DNA from: Microbacterium sp. CGR2
Lineage (GTDB): Bacteria; Actinomycetota; Actinomycetes; Actinomycetales; Microbacteriaceae
Direction of reading: 5' to 3'
Assembly (NCBI RefSeq): GCF_003626735.1
Contig: NZ_RBHX01000002.1
Location: forward strand, 62,001 to 126,000
Length of the DNA stretch: 64,000 nucleotides
Under the pieces are notes generated by a model. That model was given only the letters and a program-made list of their open reading frames with translations, searched no databases and had not been told where the DNA came from. Position 1 is the stretch's first letter; every line of letters starts with the position of its first letter. The position numbers and the translations under genes are program-made. Positions 14,782 through 23,856 of this stretch are shown piece by piece.

Positions 14782-15507
14782 TCAGATGCCTCCGAATCGC
14801 TCGGTGCGGATGCTGTCGGCCCGATGCCCGAGCTCCAGGAGCGCCCGCGTGACGGTCTCGACGAAGCCGGTGGACCCGCAGATGTAGATCAGCGGCGAAA
14901 GCTCAGGTGCGATCGTGTCGCGCTCGAGATCCGTCCGCATCAGTCTGCCCGGCGGACGTTTCTCTGCCGGCGACGCCGTCCGGGTGTAATGCCAGACGGT
15001 CCGCATCGCTCCCGACGACTCCGACAGCTCATCAGCGAAGAACGCATCCTCCGGTGTTCGCAGCGAGTAGAGCAGCTGCATCGGCACCGTGCTTCCCGAC
15101 TCCGCATGCGCACGCATCATCGCCACGAGCGGCACCACTCCCGAGCCGCCGGCGATGAGCTGCACGGGCGGGGTCTGTTCCGGTCGCCAGACGAACCATC
15201 CACCGACCGGGCCCCTGATCTCGACGGCGTCACCGATCTCGATCTCATCGACCAGGAAGGGAGACACCTCGCCATCCGGAAGACGATCGACCGCGAGCTC
15301 GATCTCGTCACCCGCACCGACGCTCGCGACCGAATACGAACGCACCGCCTGATAGCCGTCGGGCGCGCTGAGTCGGACGTCGACATGCTGCCCGGCCGCG
15401 TTCCCCGGCCAGCCGGGCACGGCGAAGGTCAGGCTCCGTGCAGAGGATGTGAGAGCACGCGCTCGCACGAGACGCCCGGTGAACCAGCTGTTGCTCGTGC
15501 TGATCAC
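14782..15507 (-). CDS. FAD/NAD(P)-binding oxidoreductase (ferredoxin-NADP reductase type)
   Basis: 241 aa from GTG 15507; the GTGA overlap with the stop of the upstream gene supports this start. RSYSVAS is the FAD-binding RxYS motif, GPVGGWFVW follows, and GGSGVVPLVAMMRA is the NAD(P)H-binding segment. ICGSTGFVETVTRALLELG is the C-terminal nucleotide site. Single-domain reductase without iron-sulfur centre. Gene order suggests it is the electron partner of the molybdenum enzyme encoded just upstream, an arrangement seen in other actinobacteria. Confidence 0.88.
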   Translation of the reverse strand: MISTSNSWFTGRLVRARALTSSARSLTFAVPGWPGNAAGQHVDVRLSAPDGYQAVRSYSVASVGAGDEIELAVDRLPDGEVSPFLVDEIEIGDAVEIRGPVGGWFVWRPEQTPPVQLIAGGSGVVPLVAMMRAHAESGSTVPMQLLYSLRTPEDAFFADELSESSGAMRTVWHYTRTASPAEKRPPGRLMRTDLERDTIAPELSPLIYICGSTGFVETVTRALLELGHRADSIRTERFGGI

Positions 15508-16085
15508 GCGTATCGCTCTTCCCGCCAGGGGTCGCCGTGAGCGTTGTAGCCGTTCTCTTCCCAGAAGCCGAGGTTGTCGTCCTCCTGCAGCACGAGCCCT
15601 CGCACCCATTTCGCGCTCTTCCAGAAGTACAGGTGCGGCACGAGGAGACGAGCCGGTCCGCCGTGCTCCGGATCAAGCGCGTCGCCGTCGTATTCGTAAG
15701 CGACCCATGCGCGTCCGCCCAGTACCTCGGCCAGCGGAAGGTTCGTCGTGTACCCGCCGAACGAATGCGCCATGACGAAGTCGACGTCGGTCTCGACATC
15801 GGCGAAAAGAGTGTCGAGAGAGACGCCCTTCCAGCTGGTTCCCAGCTTCGACCAGGTGGTCACACAGTGGATGTCGACCGTGATGTCCTCCGCGGGCAGG
15901 GCCAGGAACTGCTCCCACGTCCACCGATGCGTCTGCCCGCGCTCCGTATGGATGAAGAATTCCCAATCGGCCGTGTCGACAGCTGGTGTGGGGCCGGCGG
16001 AAAGCACCGGAAAGGAGTCGGTCAGGTGCTGCCCCGGCGGAAGCGCGGAATCGGCGTCGCGGTGGCGACCTCGGAAGACTGCCAT
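15504..16085 (-). CDS. Sulfite-oxidase-like molybdopterin oxidoreductase
   Basis: 193 aa, about the length of the YuiH/MsrP-like catalytic domain alone. DIHCVTTWSK (71..80) holds the molybdenum-binding cysteine C74. HSFGGYTTNLPLAEVLGG and GGPARLLVPHLYFWKSAKWV are conserved cofactor-binding stretches of the family. There is no twin-arginine or other signal peptide, so unlike MsrP it should work in the cytoplasm. It is cotranscribed with the FAD reductase and a DUF6510 protein. The substrate, perhaps an S- or N-oxide, is unknown. Confidence 0.9.
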   Translation of the reverse strand: MAVFRGRHRDADSALPPGQHLTDSFPVLSAGPTPAVDTADWEFFIHTERGQTHRWTWEQFLALPAEDITVDIHCVTTWSKLGTSWKGVSLDTLFADVETDVDFVMAHSFGGYTTNLPLAEVLGGRAWVAYEYDGDALDPEHGGPARLLVPHLYFWKSAKWVRGLVLQEDDNLGFWEENGYNAHGDPWREERYA

Positions 16086-16180
16086 GATCTCTCTTTCGAC
16101 CGGTCGGTGTGCGGAAGCTGTTCGGTTATGCCTCGCACCCTACGCGATCCTGCGGCACCCGTGTGCTTACATGAGAAGCC

Positions 16181-16987
16181 ATGAAGAGACGCGGATTCGA
16201 CCACACCGGGGCACCGCTCTCGCTGTCCGTGGTGATCCCGGTCAAAGACGATGCCGAGCACCTTCGCGCATGTCTCGCCGCCCTCAGCAGGCAGACCCGC
16301 GTCCCCGACGAGATCATCATGGTCGACAACGGCTCGAGCGACGGGTCGGCGGCGGTTGCGCAGAGCTTCGGTGCCACCGTCGTGCCGTGCGCGCAGCCCG
16401 GCGTGCCGGCGGCGAGCGCCCGCGGGTACGACGCCGCCACGGGTGATGTCATCCTGCGGCTCGACGCCGACTGCGTCCCCGGCGACGGATGGGTCGAGAT
16501 GGTGGAGCGTGCTTTCGCGCAGCATCCACACGTCTCCGTCTATACGGGAGGCGCCCGTTTCATCGACGGCCCTCCCGCCCTGCGCGCCCCGCTCGCCACC
16601 GTGTATCTGGGCTCCTACGCTCTGGTCTGCGCGACGACCCTCGGCCACCTGCCGGTCTTCGGCTCGAACCTGGCGTTCCGGCGCTCTGCGTGGCTCGACG
16701 TCCGATCGCGGGTGCACAGTGACGACCCTGAACTGCACGACGACCTCGATCTCGCCTTTCACCTCGGCGAGCGCCACAGCATCCGACTTCTCCCGCACAC
16801 GCAGATGGGCATCTCGATGCGGCCGTTCATGGACGGGAGCGCGTTCGCCCGTCGGGTTCTCCGCGGCTTCCGCACCGTGATCGTGCATTGGCCGCAGGAC
16901 TTCCCTCCGGTGCGGTGGGTGCGACTCGCACTGCGTCGCCTTCTCCACCGTCTCGGCGTGCCCACTCCGGCAGCGGTGCGACGGTGA
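16181..16987 (+). CDS. Family 2 glycosyltransferase
   Basis: 268 aa. LSVVIPVKDDAEHLRACLAA (14..33) and IIMVDNGSSDGS (45..56) are the nucleotide-sugar binding start of the GT-A fold. RLDADCVPGDGWVE carries the DxD metal site. Then come FGSNLAFRRSAWLDV and DDPELHDDLDLAFHL, the latter giving the catalytic aspartates. No clear membrane segments. Its stop overlaps the next GTG (GTGA). It probably adds a sugar to a lipid or cell-wall acceptor; donor and acceptor unknown. Confidence 0.9.
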   Translation: MKRRGFDHTGAPLSLSVVIPVKDDAEHLRACLAALSRQTRVPDEIIMVDNGSSDGSAAVAQSFGATVVPCAQPGVPAASARGYDAATGDVILRLDADCVPGDGWVEMVERAFAQHPHVSVYTGGARFIDGPPALRAPLATVYLGSYALVCATTLGHLPVFGSNLAFRRSAWLDVRSRVHSDDPELHDDLDLAFHLGERHSIRLLPHTQMGISMRPFMDGSAFARRVLRGFRTVIVHWPQDFPPVRWVRLALRRLLHRLGVPTPAAVRR

Positions 16988-17856
16988 ACGTCGCTCTGAT
17001 CGGACCGGCGTCGCCGCCCGACCTGCATGTGATGACGTTCAACGTCCGCCGACGACTGGAGCGACTGGCGTGGCGGTCGTCAGACCGGTGGAGCGTGCGT
17101 CGACCACGTCTCGCGGCCTTGCTTCGCACCGAGCGTCCGACCGTGCTGGGGGTGCAGGAGGCGCTGCCGGATCAGGCGTCGGACGTCCTCGAAGCGCTCG
17201 GCAGCTCCTACAGATACGTCGGTCACGGACGGCAACCGGGCCCGAGGGGCGAGGGGTGCCCCGTCTACTACGACACCGAGCACCTCGAGTTGCGTGACTG
17301 GCGCCAGGTACCGCTCTCCGAGCGTCCGGATGAGCCGGGATCGACGTCGTGGGGCAGCGTTTTCCCCCGCATCTACGTGCGCGCGACGTTTCGAGACCGT
17401 GCGACGTCGGCCGAATGGGTGATCGTCAACACTCACCTCGACGCTTTCTCTCCACGCGCACGGCTGCGGGGCGCCCAGGCGCTGCACCTACTCGTCACGA
17501 CGGAATCGCTGCCCGCCGTGGTTCTCGGTGACCTCAACGCCGGACCGAGCGCGCCGCCCTGGGACGCGTTGCGGTTCGACGGCCGGCTCGCCGATGCGTG
17601 GACGATCGCCGACACCCGACTTACCCCACAGTGGGCCACCTACGGCCGATACCGTGAGCCCCGCCCCGGTCGCCGCATCGACGGCATCCTCGTGACCTCC
17701 GAGCTGGAGGTGAGCGCCATCGGGATCAACGCCGCTCGTTTCGGCGGCGGCTGGCCGTCGGATCACCTGCCCGTGCAGGCCGTGCTCCGCATCCCCGCAC
17801 CCGCCGCCCCTGTATCCGCACCCGCATCCGCACCCGCGCCTGACGAGGAGCTATGA
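16984..17856 (+). CDS. Endonuclease/exonuclease/phosphatase family hydrolase
   Basis: 290 aa from GTG 16984, overlapping the glycosyltransferase stop. LHVMTFNVRRRLER has the N-terminal Asn; LGVQEALPDQ the metal-binding Glu; IVNTHLDAFS the catalytic His/Asp pair; VLGDLNAGPSAPPWD the Asp-x-Asn motif; SDHLPVQAVL the C-terminal Asp-His. All catalytic positions of the EEP fold are thus present. The C-terminus is an Ala/Pro/Ser-rich tail. Substrate may be a phospholipid, sugar phosphate or nucleic acid. Overlaps the next ATG (ATGA), so it belongs to a three-gene operon. Confidence 0.88.
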   Translation: MNVALIGPASPPDLHVMTFNVRRRLERLAWRSSDRWSVRRPRLAALLRTERPTVLGVQEALPDQASDVLEALGSSYRYVGHGRQPGPRGEGCPVYYDTEHLELRDWRQVPLSERPDEPGSTSWGSVFPRIYVRATFRDRATSAEWVIVNTHLDAFSPRARLRGAQALHLLVTTESLPAVVLGDLNAGPSAPPWDALRFDGRLADAWTIADTRLTPQWATYGRYREPRPGRRIDGILVTSELEVSAIGINAARFGGGWPSDHLPVQAVLRIPAPAAPVSAPASAPAPDEEL

Positions 17857-18437
17857 AAGAGAACTTCCTGCGCCCGCCGCACGGCCTCGCCGATTACGCG
17901 GCGGATGCTCTGCGCCTCGTCGGTGTGCTCTGCGTCGTCGCCGCGGCAATCTGGTCGACTCCCACGGATGCCGGCATCCTCGCTCTCGCCCTGCCCGCAC
18001 TCATGCTCCCCCGGATGCTGGGGATGCGGGCCTGGACCGACATCACGGTGTGCGCGACCGTGTTGGTCGCCGCCGGCAGTAACGTCCTCGACCTCTATCG
18101 CATGGTGACGGGCTGGGATCTCGTCGTGCACTTCGTGTGCACGGGGGTGATCGCCGCCACCGGGTACGTGCTCCTCGCGCGAGTGCGAGTCGTGCCTGCT
18201 CAGGATGCCGCGGGCTACACGAGACGCACCGCGATCGTGATCTGCACCCTGCTGGGCCTCGCTGCCAGCGCAGTCTGGGAGATGATCGAGTGGACCGGAC
18301 GAACCTTCATCACCGCCGAGATCTTCGTCACTTACCAGGACACCATCGCCGACATGGCCGTGGGCGGTGTGGGAGCTCTGCTGGCGGGCGTGGTCGTCGC
18401 CCACTTCCCGCTCGAACGTCCCGGCGCCCGGGCCTGA
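17853..18437 (+). CDS. Integral membrane protein, DUF2238/YjdF-like
   Basis: 194 aa with about six hydrophobic helices. DLVVHFVCTGVIAATGYVLL, then SAVWEMIEWTGRTFI, then YQDTIADMAVGGVGALL: the His in helix 4, the Glu-x-x-Glu-Trp and the Asp-Thr-x-x-Asp pattern are those of the YjdF/DUF2238 family. ATG 17853 overlaps the stop of the hydrolase gene. Function of the family is not known. Its coupling to a glycosyltransferase and an EEP hydrolase hints at envelope lipid work. Confidence 0.75.
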   Translation: MKENFLRPPHGLADYAADALRLVGVLCVVAAAIWSTPTDAGILALALPALMLPRMLGMRAWTDITVCATVLVAAGSNVLDLYRMVTGWDLVVHFVCTGVIAATGYVLLARVRVVPAQDAAGYTRRTAIVICTLLGLAASAVWEMIEWTGRTFITAEIFVTYQDTIADMAVGGVGALLAGVVVAHFPLERPGARA

Positions 18438-18539
18438 GGCTCGGCACATCGCCCACGAAAGCGCAAGGGTGCAGACGCCTCGGCCACCGGGTGGTGGACT
18501 GAACGCATCGTGAGCTTCACGTCAGCGAAAGGAACCGAG

Positions 18540-18827
18540 ATGACTGACACCTCCCCTGTGCCTTCCACCCCCGGCGAGCAGCCCACCGGCCCGGAGCCGA
18601 CCGACCCCGGCCAGACCCCTCCCGGCCCCGCCGTGCCGTCACCCGCCCAACCCTCGCCCGCCTTCCCGGACGAGCCCTCGCCGATGCACCCGAACGAGCC
18701 ACTCGCTCCCACCCCGGACGAGCCGGCGCCCCCGCACCCTGCCGAACCGCTGGCTCCCAACCCCGCGGAGCCCACTGTTCCCAGCCCGGAAGAGCCGCTC
18801 TTCCCCGGGGCGACCGCTCTGGCCTGA
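18540..18827 (+). CDS. Proline-rich low-complexity protein
   Basis: 95 aa from ATG 18540 (AAAGGA upstream; an earlier in-frame start at 18510 lacks a ribosome site). Composition is almost all Pro, Glu, Ala, Thr and Ser, with repeated units such as PDEPAPPHPAEPLAPNPAEP. No signal peptide or membrane helix, so it is not obviously exported. A strong terminator follows at 18837. I cannot assign a function. Confidence 0.65.
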   Translation: MTDTSPVPSTPGEQPTGPEPTDPGQTPPGPAVPSPAQPSPAFPDEPSPMHPNEPLAPTPDEPAPPHPAEPLAPNPAEPTVPSPEEPLFPGATALA

Positions 18828-18836
18828 TCTTCAGAG

Positions 18837-18877
18837 GACTGCCTCTCGCGCCGATGGCGTGAGAGGCAGTCTTTCTT
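18837..18877 (+). terminator. Rho-independent terminator after the proline-rich gene
   Basis: GACTGCCTCTCGCGCC, loop GAT, GGCGTGAGAGGCAGTC (16-bp stem with one mismatch), followed by TTTCTT. It isolates the proline-rich gene from tRNA-Leu. Confidence 0.88.
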
Positions 18878-18962
18878 GTGCGCGGCCGTTGCTCGAGCTC
18901 CGGGCAGAACTGCGGGCTGATCTACAGATTCTCGGTTTGTCCTCTCAGTAGACTGATTCCGC

Positions 18963-19044
18963 GCGGGAGTGGTGGAATTGGCAGACACGCAGGATTTAGG
19001 TTCCTGTGCCCCAGGGCGTGTGGGTTCAAGTCCCACCTTCCGCA
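18963..19044 (+). tRNA. tRNA-Leu (anticodon UAG)
   Basis: GCGGGAG pairs with CTTCCGC to make the acceptor stem. The anticodon arm is CAGGA-TTTAGGT-TCCTG, giving UAG and reading CUA. A long variable arm (TGCCCCAGGGCGT) marks the class II leucine type, and GTGGGTTCAAGTCCCAC is the T arm. Discriminator is A; CCA is not encoded. Confidence 0.95.
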
Positions 19045-19126
19045 CGAGAGACGATGGTGCGGTCCGAAGGGCCGCGGTCGCATCCTCTCCATAGACCGCC
19101 GACCAAAAACACCGACGGGAATCCCA

Positions 19127-19918
19127 GTGCTCGAAACGCTGCTGCACGCCCCCACCGCCCTCATTCCCTGGCTCGACCCCGAGACGATCATCCGCGGGGC
19201 GGGTCCTTGGGCGCTTCTCGTGGTCTGCTTCATCGTCTTCGCCGAAACCGGCCTCCTCGTGGGCTTCCTCCTTCCCGGCGACACGCTGCTGGTCATCGCC
19301 GGGCTGCTGTCGCACCCGCTCGCCGGTTCCGCGCAGGGCATCTTCGGCATCAACGTGTGGATCGTCGCGCTCCTCATCGCCTTCGCGGCCTTCGTCGGCG
19401 GCGAGGTCGGCTACCTCATCGGCCACAAGGGCGGACCGGCAATCTTCGAGCGCAAGGAGTCCGGCCTCTTCAGCAAGAAGAACGTCGAGCGCACCAACGC
19501 CTTCTTCGAGCGGTTCGGCGGCATCACCGTGATCCTCGCCCGCTTCGTCCCCATCGTCCGCACCTTCGCACCGGTCGCGGCCGGGGTCGGACACATGCCG
19601 TGGCGCAAGTACACGCTCTACAACCTCATCGGCGCCATGCTCTGGGGCTTCGGTCTCACGATGCTCGGCTACGCGATCGGGTTCATCCCGCCGATCAAGT
19701 GGTTCGTGACGGAGTACATCGACTTGATCCTGCTCGCCGCGGTCGGCGGTACGGCGCTGATCACGCTGTGGCACTACCTCTCCGAGCGTCACAAGGCCAA
19801 GAAGGCCGCAGCGTCCGGTGAGGACGTCGTGACGGATGCCGTCGAGGCCGAAGAGCTCGCCCTCGACCGCGAGGTCTTCGAGCGTGCACCCGACTTCGAC
19901 GGAGACGGCAAGCACTGA
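19127..19918 (+). CDS. DedA-family (VTT domain) membrane protein
   Basis: 263 aa from GTG 19127 (GACGGG upstream). FAETGLLVGFLLPGDTLLVI is the E-x-G-(..)-P-G-(D/E) motif of re-entrant helix 1; GGEVGYLIGHKGG and FFERFGGITVILARFVPIVR with FAPVAAGVGHMPWRKY hold the conserved F..R..P..R and G..M motifs. About five membrane segments and an acidic C-terminal tail. DedA proteins are proposed lipid flippases or scramblases that recycle undecaprenyl phosphate or phosphatidylethanolamine. It starts 82 nt after tRNA-Leu. Confidence 0.92.
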   Translation: MLETLLHAPTALIPWLDPETIIRGAGPWALLVVCFIVFAETGLLVGFLLPGDTLLVIAGLLSHPLAGSAQGIFGINVWIVALLIAFAAFVGGEVGYLIGHKGGPAIFERKESGLFSKKNVERTNAFFERFGGITVILARFVPIVRTFAPVAAGVGHMPWRKYTLYNLIGAMLWGFGLTMLGYAIGFIPPIKWFVTEYIDLILLAAVGGTALITLWHYLSERHKAKKAAASGEDVVTDAVEAEELALDREVFERAPDFDGDGKH

Positions 19919-19939
19919 GGCTCACCGGCCGCGCAGCAC

Positions 19940-20785
19940 TCAGCCGGTCTTCTTCGCCGGCTTCTTGTCCTTCGTGGACTTCTCGCCGGAACGCTTCTCC
20001 TTCGACCGCGCGACGCTCTCACGCAGCGCCTCCATGAGGTCGATGACCTCGCCGCCGCCCTTGGCGGCAGCATCCGCCTCGCCGAAGGCGTCTTCGATCT
20101 CGAAGCCCTCGCCCGCCTCGATCTTCGCGTCGATGAGGGTGCGGAGTTCCTTCTGGTACTCGTCGACGAACTCTTCCGGATCGAAGTCGGTCGAATAGCT
20201 GTCGACGAGGGATGCCGACATCTCGAGCTCTTTCTTGGAGATGCGCACGTCTTCGTCCAGCGCGGGGAACGCCGCCTCTCGCACCTCGTCGGCCCACAGC
20301 AGCGTCTGCAGGACCAACACCTTGCCGCGGACGCGGAGCGCGGCGAGTCGGGTCTTCTGCCGCAGGGTGAACCGGACGATCGCGGTGCGATCGCTCTGCT
20401 CGAGCGTCTTTCGCAGCAGCACGTAGGCCTTGGGCGACTTCGAGTCCGGTTCCAGGTAGTACGGCTTGTCGAGCGTGAGCAGATCCACCTGATCGGAGGG
20501 CACGAACTCGACGACGTCGATCTCGCGACTCTTCTCGGACGGCAGAGCGGCGAGGTCGTCTTTGGTGAGAACGACGGTCTGCCCCCCTTCGACGTACGCC
20601 CGGTCGATGTCGGCGTACGCGACGGTCTCGCCGCACACCTCGCACGTGCGCTGGTAGCGGATGCGACCGCCGTCTTTCTCATGCACCTGATGCAGCGGCA
20701 CGTCGTGGTCTTCGGTGGCGGAGTACACCTTCACCGGGACGTTCACGAGTCCGAACGTCACCGCGCCCTTCCAGATCGTTCTCAT
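19940..20785 (-). CDS. ku: Ku DNA end-binding protein
   Basis: 281 aa from ATG 20785, giving MRTIWKGAVTFGLVNVPVKV, the standard Ku opening. HQVHEKDGGRIRYQRTCEVCGETV and TVVLTKDDLAALPSEKSREI, each a hallmark stretch, follow. The C-terminus is lysine-rich (SKEKRSGEKSTKDKKPAKK), as in mycobacterial Ku, where the tail recruits LigD and threads DNA. The homodimer holds broken ends for non-homologous end joining. It is divergent from ligD; the starts are 58 bp apart and share a promoter region. Confidence 0.96.
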   Translation of the reverse strand: MRTIWKGAVTFGLVNVPVKVYSATEDHDVPLHQVHEKDGGRIRYQRTCEVCGETVAYADIDRAYVEGGQTVVLTKDDLAALPSEKSREIDVVEFVPSDQVDLLTLDKPYYLEPDSKSPKAYVLLRKTLEQSDRTAIVRFTLRQKTRLAALRVRGKVLVLQTLLWADEVREAAFPALDEDVRISKKELEMSASLVDSYSTDFDPEEFVDEYQKELRTLIDAKIEAGEGFEIEDAFGEADAAAKGGGEVIDLMEALRESVARSKEKRSGEKSTKDKKPAKKTG

Positions 20786-20843
20786 GACCTCAGTAGACAC
20801 CAGCCACACCCGCCACGGCCAGCCCCTTGACTACGCTGGCTGC

Positions 20844-22832
20844 ATGGTCGGAGAAGCGCAGGTCGTGCAGGTCGACGGCCGTCGGCTCCGCGTGACGAAC
20901 CTGGACAAGGTCGTCTATCCCGAATCCGGAACCACCAAGGGCGAGATCATCGCCTACTACTCCACGATCGCGCCGCTTCTGCTCCCGCTCGTCGACGGTC
21001 GGCCGGTCACCCGCAAGCGATGGGTGGACGGTGTCGGACCGGCGGATGCTCCGGCAGACGCCTTCTTCGCCAAGCAGCTCGAACCCGGCGCCCCGGAGTG
21101 GATTCCGCGACAGGCGATCCAGCACTCGGACGGGCCGAAGGAGTATCCGCTCGTCGAAGACGTGCCGACCCTAGTCTGGCTCGCGCAAGTGGCCGCGATC
21201 GAGCTGCACGTGCCGCAGTGGCGGTTCGCCCCCGACGGGTTGCCCGGACGACCGGATCGCCTCGTGCTCGATCTCGACCCGGGCCCAGGAGTCGGACTCG
21301 CGCAGTGCGCGGAAGCCGCCCGCATCGCCCGCGGAATCCTCACCGACATGGGGTTGGACCCGCGCCCCGTCACCAGCGGCAGCAAGGGCATCCACCTCTA
21401 CGCCGCGCTTCCCGGCGAGCAGACGAGCGACGAGATATCCGCCGTGGTGAAAGAACTCGCCAGGCTCATCGAGAACGATCATCCCGACCTCGCGACCAGC
21501 GTCATGACCAAGGCTGTGCGCGGCGGCAAGGTGTTCCTCGACTGGAGCCAGAACAACGGCAAGAAGACCACCATCTCGCCGTACTCCCTCCGCGGCCGGG
21601 CACGCCCGTGGGTCGCCGCGCCCCGCACGTGGGACGAGCTCGACGATCCCGACCTCGCCCAGCTCGACATCGACGAGGTGGTCGCGCGCGCCGCAGCGGG
21701 CATCGATCCGCTTTCCGACCTTCGGCCCGACGGGCCGGCCCTCCCTCGGGAGGCATCCGGGCCGCCGACCGCAACGGAGCCCACGCCGCCGGCTTCGGCG
21801 CGACGCGCTTCCCGGTACGCGCGCAGCGCTCCGGCAGCAGCATCCGAGGTCTCCGCCGCGACGCTCGCCCCCATGCTCGCCGAGAACGGCACGCCTGCGC
21901 TGGCACGGACGCTGAGCGACCCGTCGTGGGCGGAGGTCAAGTGGGACGGCATTCGGGCGATCGGCACCTGGTCGGACCAGCGGATGCTGCTGCACGCGCG
22001 CCGCGGCACCGACATCACCGCGCGCTACCCGGAGCTCACGGCCGACGGTGCGCCGTTCTTCCCCGTCGCGGATGCCGTCGTCGACGGGGAGATCGTCGCC
22101 TTCGATGCGAAGGGTCGGCCGAGTTTCTCTCTGCTGCAGAACCGGATGCACCTCACCCGTCCGCGCGAGATCGAGCGCGAGGTCGTGCGCACGCCGATCG
22201 TGTACATGCTCTTCGATCTTCTTCGCCTCGACGGGCACGACCTGACGGCCATGCCCCTGCGGGAGCGGCGGACCCTGCTGGAGGATCTGGTCGCCGACGT
22301 CGACGCGCCGGTGCAGGTTCCGCCCGTCTTCGACGACGTGGACGCGGCGCTCGCGACCAGCGAGCAGTTCGGTCTCGAGGGTGTCGTCGTCAAAGACCCG
22401 GACTCTCGGTACCGCTCCGGCCAGCGCTCCCCGCACTGGCTCAAGCTCAAACACACCCGGATGCAGGAGGCGGTGATCGTCGGCATCCGCCCCGGCAAGG
22501 GCGATCGGCAGAGCACGCTCGGCTCTCTCCTGCTCGCAGTGCCGGAGGGCTCACCGAACCAGGGCGCGCTGCGCTACATCGGTCGGGTCGGCTCGGGTTT
22601 CACCGACCGCATTCTCCGCGACCTGCTCACGCGCCTCGAGCCGCTCCGGGTGACGTCGGCACCCCTGGCCGGGGTGCCCGCGCCGGATGCATCCGACGCC
22701 CTGTGGGTGCGACCGGAGCTCGTCGGCGAGGTCGAGTTCGCGAACTGGACGCCGAACGGCATCCTCCGCCACGCACGCTGGCGGGGACTGCGCCCGGACA
22801 AGAGTCCGGATGAGATCGTCGTGGAGCCCTGA
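20844..22832 (+). CDS. ligD: ATP-dependent DNA ligase LigD (polymerase plus ligase)
   Basis: 662 aa from ATG 20844. Residues 10..290 are the primase-like polymerase domain (RRLRVTNLDKVVYPESG, then LVLDLDPGPGVG with the metal-binding aspartates, then SGSKGIHLYAAL). A Pro/Ala linker follows. Residues 340..655 are the ligase, with EVKWDGIRA holding the nucleotidyl lysine K366, DGEIVAFD and EGVVVKDPDS. The phosphoesterase domain seen in mycobacterial and Pseudomonas LigD is absent. With Ku it repairs double-strand breaks by end joining. Confidence 0.95.
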   Translation: MVGEAQVVQVDGRRLRVTNLDKVVYPESGTTKGEIIAYYSTIAPLLLPLVDGRPVTRKRWVDGVGPADAPADAFFAKQLEPGAPEWIPRQAIQHSDGPKEYPLVEDVPTLVWLAQVAAIELHVPQWRFAPDGLPGRPDRLVLDLDPGPGVGLAQCAEAARIARGILTDMGLDPRPVTSGSKGIHLYAALPGEQTSDEISAVVKELARLIENDHPDLATSVMTKAVRGGKVFLDWSQNNGKKTTISPYSLRGRARPWVAAPRTWDELDDPDLAQLDIDEVVARAAAGIDPLSDLRPDGPALPREASGPPTATEPTPPASARRASRYARSAPAAASEVSAATLAPMLAENGTPALARTLSDPSWAEVKWDGIRAIGTWSDQRMLLHARRGTDITARYPELTADGAPFFPVADAVVDGEIVAFDAKGRPSFSLLQNRMHLTRPREIEREVVRTPIVYMLFDLLRLDGHDLTAMPLRERRTLLEDLVADVDAPVQVPPVFDDVDAALATSEQFGLEGVVVKDPDSRYRSGQRSPHWLKLKHTRMQEAVIVGIRPGKGDRQSTLGSLLLAVPEGSPNQGALRYIGRVGSGFTDRILRDLLTRLEPLRVTSAPLAGVPAPDASDALWVRPELVGEVEFANWTPNGILRHARWRGLRPDKSPDEIVVEP

Positions 22833-22850
22833 CCACTTCTCCGACGAGTC

Positions 22851-23771
22851 TCAGGCGTGACGCGGTGCGCAGTCCGACCGCTCGGCCGGTTCGATCTGAA
22901 AGGTCGAGTGAGCCACGTCGAAGTGGTCGGCAAGGCAGGCCTGCATGTCGGAGAGCAGCCTGGCCGATCGCCCGTCGGCCAGCGCCCGAGGGTCGACGCT
23001 CACGTGCGCCGTGAAGACGGGTGCCCCACGCGTCAGCTGCCACACGTGCACGTCGTGGACTCCGGTCACGCCCTCGTACGCGAGCAGATGCGTGCGGATC
23101 TCGCTGACGGCGGTGCCTTTCGGCGCGGACTCGGCGAGGACCGAGAACACCTCCCGGAGCAGCACGATCGCTCGCGGGATGATCATGGCGGCGATGACCA
23201 GCGACGCCACGGCATCCGCCGGCATCCATCCGGTCAGCAGGATGACCACCGCCGCGACGATGACGGCCACTGACCCGAGCAGGTCGCCCATCACCTCGAG
23301 GTAGGCTCCGCGCACGTTGATGCTGGTGCGCTGCGCACGGCTCAACAACCACAGGGACACGGCGTTGGCGAGCAGACCCGCCACGGCCACGATGAGCATG
23401 AGGCCACCTTGGACCTCGACGCCCTGCGGGGAGATGAGGCGAGTGACACCTTCGTAGGCGACCCAGCCGGCGAGTGCGATCAGGATCACGGCGTTGATGA
23501 GCGCACCGAAGACCTCGGCACGCTGATACCCGAAGGTGCGGCGGTCATCGGCCGGGCGGGCGGCGACGGATGCCGCGACGAGAGCGATCACCAGCGCGGA
23601 GGCATCGGTGAACATGTGCGCCGCATCCGCCAACAGGGCGAGCGACCCGGTGAGCAGTGCGCCGATGACCTGCACGACCATGACGGAGGCCGTGAGCGAC
23701 AGCGAGATCGCCAGCAGGCGCCTGCTGTTTGCGGAACGGATGCCGCCGGCGGCGGGCGCGTGATCGTGCAT
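22851..23771 (-). CDS. Cation diffusion facilitator (CzcD/ZitB-like) exporter
   Basis: 306 aa. His-rich start (MHDHAP) then six hydrophobic segments. LLADAAHMFTDASALVIAL has the His-x-x-x-Asp of helix 2; GWMPADAVASLVIAAMI carries the helix 5 Asp. The C-terminal domain has GVTGVHDVHVWQLTRGAPVF, the cytoplasmic metal-binding ferredoxin-like fold. It exports zinc or a related divalent metal in exchange for protons. Convergent with ligD (18 bp gap). Confidence 0.93.
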   Translation of the reverse strand: MHDHAPAAGGIRSANSRRLLAISLSLTASVMVVQVIGALLTGSLALLADAAHMFTDASALVIALVAASVAARPADDRRTFGYQRAEVFGALINAVILIALAGWVAYEGVTRLISPQGVEVQGGLMLIVAVAGLLANAVSLWLLSRAQRTSINVRGAYLEVMGDLLGSVAVIVAAVVILLTGWMPADAVASLVIAAMIIPRAIVLLREVFSVLAESAPKGTAVSEIRTHLLAYEGVTGVHDVHVWQLTRGAPVFTAHVSVDPRALADGRSARLLSDMQACLADHFDVAHSTFQIEPAERSDCAPRHA

Positions 23772-23856
23772 GTCACCAGGCTAGACGGGACCAAGGCCCA
23801 TGCAGGCGGGTTCGCCCTAGTCGGGAAGGGTAACGAGAATCAGAGTCAGCACGGGG

